From the NCBI GenBank assembly GCA_027451915.1, contig DAIDHU010000505.1:1-32102 (forward strand): a stretch of DNA of 32,102 bases, written 5' to 3'. The notes beneath the pieces are model-generated. The model worked only from the letters and a program-made list of their open reading frames with translations. It searched no databases and was not told the DNA's origin. Of the stretch, positions 28,122 to 32,102 are shown one piece after another (within the stretch, counting starts at the first letter, position 1; each line of letters opens with the position of its first letter). This stretch comes from Thiomonas sp. (GTDB taxonomy: Bacteria; Pseudomonadota; Gammaproteobacteria; Burkholderiales; Burkholderiaceae_C). The position numbers and the translations under genes were made by a program.

Positions 28122-29036
28122 TCACCAGCGGCGGGTCTTGATGAAATCGACCAGGGCCCGCAATGCCGGCGGCAGTTGGCGCTGGCCGGGATAGTAGAGA
28201 AAGGGGCCGGTGAAACTCGGCCACCAGGGCTCCAGTACCGGTTCGAGCTGCGCGCGCGCGAAATACGGTGCCAGCCAGTCCTCGAACAGGTACACGATGC
28301 CCACGCCCGAACAGGCGGCGTCCACGGCGAGGTCGGTGGCGCCCCCGATGCCCACCAGCAGCGGCCCCTGGGGGTCGAGGCGCAAGACCTCGCCATCCCG
28401 CGCGAACTCCCAGGCCGGCATGGCGCCGCTGGAGAACCGCCCCCGCAGGCAGGCGTGGCGCATCAGGTCGCGCGGATGCAGGGGCCGGCCCGCGCGCCGC
28501 AGGTAGTCGGGCGACGCGGCGGCCGCGAAGCGCTGCCGGGCCGGACCGCTGGGCACCGCCACCATGTCCTGCTCCAGGCGCTCGTCGTAGCGTATGCCGG
28601 CGTCGCAGCCTTCGGCCAGGATGTCCACGAAACGGTCCTCGGCGCGGATTTCCAGGCGAATGCGGGGGTAGGCAGCCAGGAACTCGGGCAGGATGCGCGG
28701 CAGCACCAGGCGCGAGGCCGCCACGGGAACATTCAGGCGCAGGGTGCCGGCGGCTTGGTCCGCCGAGGCATGGGCCTGTTCCAGCGCGCTGCCGATCTGC
28801 TCCAGCGCAGGGGCCAGGCGGCGCAGCAATTGCTGGCCTGCCTCGGTGGGCGCCACGCTGCGCGTGGTGCGATGCAGGAGCCGCACGCCCAGGCGGGCCT
28901 CGAGCCGGCGCACGGCCTCGCTGAGACTGGACGCACTGGTTGCGCGCGCCCGCGCGGCGTCACGAAAGCCCCCGGCGCGAGCGACCGCGGCGAAGGCGCT
29001 GAGGTCATCGAGCCTGGGCTCGAGTCGGGGATCCAT
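28122..29036 (-). CDS. LysR-family transcriptional regulator
   Basis: Internal ATG at 29036: MDPRLEPRLDDLSAFAAVARAGGFRDAARARATSASSLSEAVRRLEARLGVRLLHRTTRSVAPTEAGQQLL; LysR substrate domain follows. Confidence 0.9.
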   Translation of the reverse strand: MDPRLEPRLDDLSAFAAVARAGGFRDAARARATSASSLSEAVRRLEARLGVRLLHRTTRSVAPTEAGQQLLRRLAPALEQIGSALEQAHASADQAAGTLRLNVPVAASRLVLPRILPEFLAAYPRIRLEIRAEDRFVDILAEGCDAGIRYDERLEQDMVAVPSGPARQRFAAAASPDYLRRAGRPLHPRDLMRHACLRGRFSSGAMPAWEFARDGEVLRLDPQGPLLVGIGGATDLAVDAACSGVGIVYLFEDWLAPYFARAQLEPVLEPWWPSFTGPFLYYPGQRQLPPALRALVDFIKTRRW

Positions 29037-29138
29037 TGTTCGCTTTTCCGTACAGGCGGTGAATCCTAGTACGGCTGATCGAACACCGCCAGGGCTTCCA
29101 GCGTTTGTGCATGACCCTGGAGAAAGCCCCCATGAACC

Positions 29139-29282
29139 CACCGACCGCACATTCTGATCCCGGGCACGGCGCCCAGCGCGCACCTGCGCCACAGGCTCGC
29201 GGCCGCCGCGCTGCGCCTGGACGCCGGCAGCCCGCGACGGCTGGACGCCATCGCGGGCCCCGGGAGTACTCAGAAACTGTAG
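29139..29282 (+). pseudogene. Aldo/keto reductase C-terminal remnant
   Basis: Plus frame reads HILIPGTAPSAHLRHRLAAAALRLDAGSPRRLDAIAGPGSTQKL*, like the AKR C-terminus (LLIPGTSSxxHLxENLAAAxLxLxxExLxxLDAI). A stop precedes it and no catalytic domain is present. Confidence 0.55.
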
Positions 29283-30046
29283 CCCACCGCCAGGGTGTAG
29301 ATCACCGGGTGGAAGTTGATGTCCGTGCTGGACTGCGAGGTCACGATGCGCGGGCTCACCGGCGCGGGCGAGTAGGAGGTCACCGTCAGGGTGCTCTTGA
29401 CGTCCGCGATGGCCACCGTGCCCACCACCGACCAGTGCTGGTCGAGGTGGTAGGTCAGGCCCACGTGGGCCGCCGGCCCCCAGGAGTCCGACAGGCTGAG
29501 CTCGGTCGGGCCCAGGGCGTTGGTCAGCGGGGTGAGGGCCTTGGTGTTGGCGAAGCGCGTGTAGTTCAGGCCGAGGCCGACGAAGGGGTCCCAGCGCGAG
29601 CGCGTGGTCAGCGGGTGCCAGTTGAAGAACACGGTCGGCGACAACACGTCCACGTCGGCGATGCGCGTTCCCGGGGAAATGCCCAGCAGCGCCCAGTTCG
29701 CCCCCTTCGCCGCGGTGTGCACGGTGGGCGGCGCGCCCAGCGCCAGCTCGACACTCCAGCGATCGGTGATGTTGTGCACGAAACCCAGGCCCAGCGTGGT
29801 GGCGTTGCCGATGTCCAGGTTCAGCCCGGGCGGGGTGTTCAGGCCGTGCAGGTCGCCCAGCGAGGCGTGGTTCTGCAAGTCGGCCACGCCGGCGTAGATG
29901 GTGTTCTCGCCGGCCCCTCCGAGGGTATCGGCATGGGCGCAGGCGCCCGCGAAGGCCGCGCCGGCGGCCAGCAGCGAGGCCGCGGCGACACGCAGGCCGC
30001 GGGACGAAGCAGGCGCGCCTGCGCGTTCGGACAGTTGGCGGATCAT
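29270..30046 (-). CDS. OmpW-family outer membrane protein
   Basis: Signal sequence; GLNLDIGNATTLGLGFVHNITDRWSVELALGAPPTV, SPTVFFNWHPLTTRSRWDPFVGLGLNYTRF, INFHPVIYTLAVGYSF (terminal Phe). Confidence 0.88.
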   Translation of the reverse strand: MIRQLSERAGAPASSRGLRVAAASLLAAGAAFAGACAHADTLGGAGENTIYAGVADLQNHASLGDLHGLNTPPGLNLDIGNATTLGLGFVHNITDRWSVELALGAPPTVHTAAKGANWALLGISPGTRIADVDVLSPTVFFNWHPLTTRSRWDPFVGLGLNYTRFANTKALTPLTNALGPTELSLSDSWGPAAHVGLTYHLDQHWSVVGTVAIADVKSTLTVTSYSPAPVSPRIVTSQSSTDINFHPVIYTLAVGYSF

Positions 30047-30092
30047 GCGGGGAGTCTCCTGGAAAATGGCACCGGGAAGCCTGCGGCCTGGC

Positions 30093-31319
30093 TCAGGACA
30101 CCCAGCCGAAGCTGCGCAGCTCGGCCAGGGTGGCGTTGGCGATCACCTGATAGCCGGCCGGCGTAGGGTGCACGCCATCGGCGAACAGCCAGGTGCCCAG
30201 GTTGGAGGCGCTCGCACCATAGGCCGTCGCAGGGGTGTTCACATTGCACAACAACGAGGTGTTGTTCACGGCGGCCAGGTTGCACCACGGCGTGGTGACG
30301 TTGGTGAAGCCGAAGCTCGCCGGGCTGGCGATCTCCTGATTGAGCAGCGCGAAGCCGTCGATCATCTTCACCGGCTGGCCCTGCAGGTCGTTGAGCAGGC
30401 GCTGGTTGAACACCTGCACCAGGTTGGACAACAGGTAGCAGGCGGTCTGCGGGTTCTGGTTGTTGCAGGTGGTGCCGCCCGTGAGGCTCTGGCCGAAGGG
30501 AGTCAGCGAGGAATCGGGCAAGGTGTAGACCACGACGTAGCGCCCGCCGTTGCTCACGATGCTGTGCACCACGGCGGCCAGCTCGTCGGCGGCCACGCCC
30601 ACGCTGGCCTGGGCCTGCGCGACCGCGGTGGCCTGCGCCACCCCCTGGCCCACGGCGGTCTGCACGGCGCTCAGCGCGGAGAAGATGTCGTTGTTGCCGG
30701 CCAGCACGGAAATCAGCTGCGAGCCGTTGAACGAGCCGAACTGCGTGAGGTAGTTCTGCAGCTGCTGGGTGACCGGCAGGGTCAGCGCGCCGGTGCTGTG
30801 GCCGATGCCGTCGGGGTTGGCCACCATGGAGCCACCCTGGGCGAAGTCCGTGCAGTCCTGCGGGCTTCCGGCAGGCGCGGTATTGAAGGGGCAGAAGGTC
30901 TCGGTGGCGCTGAGGCCGCCGGCGGTCAGGTAGGTCGTCGCGGTGCCCGAGCTGTAGCCGATCAGGTTGGGCGTGAGGCCCAGCCCCAGGCTCTGGGCCA
31001 GCACCTGGGTCCAGTTGCCGGTGGCGGCGCCGTTGACCGTGAACTGCCCGCCGGCCGCGTAGGGCAGCCCGGTGAACGACACGGACGTGCCGTACACGCT
31101 CAGCGCGGCCACCGTGTAGGCGCCGTCGTCGGAGAGGCTGTCTCCGAACACGACAAAATTCTTGAACCCCCCGCTGGGCGCGGCGCTCGGGGCGGTGCTT
31201 GCCGCGTTGACGCTGGCCACCGTGGACAGCGACGGTGCGCTCGGGTTGCCGCCACCGCCGCAACCGGCCATCAGCAGCGCGGCGCCTGCGGCGACCGCGA
31301 AGGTAATTCCCCTGTTCAT
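30093..31319 (-). CDS. SGNH/GDSL-family hydrolase lipoprotein
   Basis: Start MNRGITFAVAAGAALLMAGCGGGG (lipobox MAGC) at 31319 (alternative 31325); block I VVFGDSLSDDGAY, block III AGNNDIF, block V FADGVHPTPAGYQ. Confidence 0.9.
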   Translation of the reverse strand: MNRGITFAVAAGAALLMAGCGGGGNPSAPSLSTVASVNAASTAPSAAPSGGFKNFVVFGDSLSDDGAYTVAALSVYGTSVSFTGLPYAAGGQFTVNGAATGNWTQVLAQSLGLGLTPNLIGYSSGTATTYLTAGGLSATETFCPFNTAPAGSPQDCTDFAQGGSMVANPDGIGHSTGALTLPVTQQLQNYLTQFGSFNGSQLISVLAGNNDIFSALSAVQTAVGQGVAQATAVAQAQASVGVAADELAAVVHSIVSNGGRYVVVYTLPDSSLTPFGQSLTGGTTCNNQNPQTACYLLSNLVQVFNQRLLNDLQGQPVKMIDGFALLNQEIASPASFGFTNVTTPWCNLAAVNNTSLLCNVNTPATAYGASASNLGTWLFADGVHPTPAGYQVIANATLAELRSFGWVS

Positions 31320-31352
31320 TGACATTTCTCCATGGGAGAAGCAGAAGCACCG

Positions 31353-31377
31353 GAAAAAAGGAACGACCGTTCGTTCC
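31353..31377 (-). terminator. Inverted repeat plus T-tract, intrinsic-terminator-like, just upstream of the SGNH gene
   Basis: Minus strand GGAACGA-ACGG-TCGTTCC followed by TTTTTT; arms at 31360-31366 and 31371-31377. Confidence 0.5.
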
Positions 31378-31577
31378 AATCCTGATTCGGTTGCGACTCT
31401 ACGCTCGGGGACCTCGTTGCCATAAGTCGGGTTTTCCCGCGTACCGGGACAAACACCTGCCCGGCGATGCTGCAAGCTTTTCAGGCGCAGGGTATCAGCG
31501 CGGGGGCGTGGCTTGCCTGGCCCCAGGGTTGATCCCTACATGCGCGCCGGGGTACCCGGCAAGCCTCGCGCGGGCTC

Positions 31578-31868
31578 TCAGACGCCCTCGACGATCACCA
31601 CGGTTCTCCGGGCCGAGCGCCTGCTGATGCCCAGGGCCTGCTGGTACCCGGGGGACTCGTAGAAGGCCCGGGCCTTCTCGACCGAGGGGAAGCGCACCAC
31701 CACCAGACGCGACGGACTCCACAGCTCCGACTCCTTGAGGATCATGTCGCCTCCGCGCACCACGTACTCGCCTCCATGCTGCTCGGCCAGGGGCCTGGCC
31801 TTGCGCTTGTACTCCTCGTAGGCCTCGGGGTCGGTGAGCTGGGTGTCGGCGATCAGGTAGGCGGCCAT
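31578..31868 (-). CDS. DUF1330 family protein
   Basis: MAAYLIADTQLTDPEAYEEYKRKARPLAEQHGGEYVVRGG...LVVVRFPSVEKARAFYESPGYQQAL is typical of DUF1330. Confidence 0.9.
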   Translation of the reverse strand: MAAYLIADTQLTDPEAYEEYKRKARPLAEQHGGEYVVRGGDMILKESELWSPSRLVVVRFPSVEKARAFYESPGYQQALGISRRSARRTVVIVEGV

Positions 31869-31947
31869 GGCGGTTGTCGTGCTGGGGAAGGGTCGAGGCG
31901 GCGCCCTGCGCGCCGCCCCCGCGCCGACTATAGGCGTCTTGCGCCCC

Positions 31948-32102
31948 TCACAGTCCGGTGAATCCCCGGACCACGCGGAAATACAGGCGATCAGGCAGCA
32001 GGCGCAGCAGGCGCAGCCACAGGGTGAAGCGCCGCGGGAAGTGAATGTCGAAACGCCCGCGCGCCCAGCCCTCCAGCATGCGCGAGGCGGCCTGCTCGGG
32101 AC
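31948..32102 (-). CDS. C-terminal fragment of a probable short-chain dehydrogenase (N-terminus beyond window edge)
   Basis: Minus frame ends PEQAASRMLEGWARGRFDIHFPRRFTLWLRLLRLLPDRLYFRVVRGFTGL*, resembling the C-terminal tail of some SDR proteins. Confidence 0.5.
   Translation of the reverse strand, partial: PEQAASRMLEGWARGRFDIHFPRRFTLWLRLLRLLPDRLYFRVVRGFTGL

Noticed and set aside
29898-31322. 474-aa plus-strand ORF
   Set aside because: Antisense to the SGNH hydrolase, which has all expected catalytic blocks.

Overview
GC-rich, gene-dense window, probably from a betaproteobacterium (inferred from gene content). From left to right it holds: (a) a minus-strand chemotaxis pair, a dual-CheW adaptor truncated by the window edge and a soluble MCP with two signalling tips; (b) a 1218-aa plus-strand c-di-GMP protein read as hemerythrin-GAF-GGDEF-globin-GAF-EAL; (c) a decayed Crp/Fnr-type regulator with an in-frame amber stop; (d) a BamE/SmpA-like lipoprotein, a pterin-4a-carbinolamine dehydratase, an HflX-family GTPase, a family-2 glycosyltransferase and a hexose-6-P mutarotase; (e) ubiU-ubiV-ubiT (O2-independent ubiquinone synthesis) overlapping thiM, behind a perfect Fnr-type palindrome; (f) a LysR-flanked oxidative hexuronate/galactarate cluster (kdgD, KGSADH, uronate dehydrogenase, four-gene ABC importer, beta-propeller lactonase, garD); (g) a secreted HNH-like protein, a LysR regulator, an aldo/keto-reductase remnant, an OmpW porin, an SGNH/GDSL lipoprotein, a DUF1330 protein and the C-terminus of an SDR-like protein. 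The most interesting signals are the c-di-GMP enzyme with two candidate O2-binding domains, its Fnr-like promoter that resembles the ubiUVT promoter, the matched two-tip MCP and two-domain CheW pair, and an ABC importer of the Fe3+/polyamine/aminophosphonate type inside the uronate operon. No rRNA, tRNA, CRISPR array or intact mobile element was recognised. Domain calls come from motif reading, not from profile searches.
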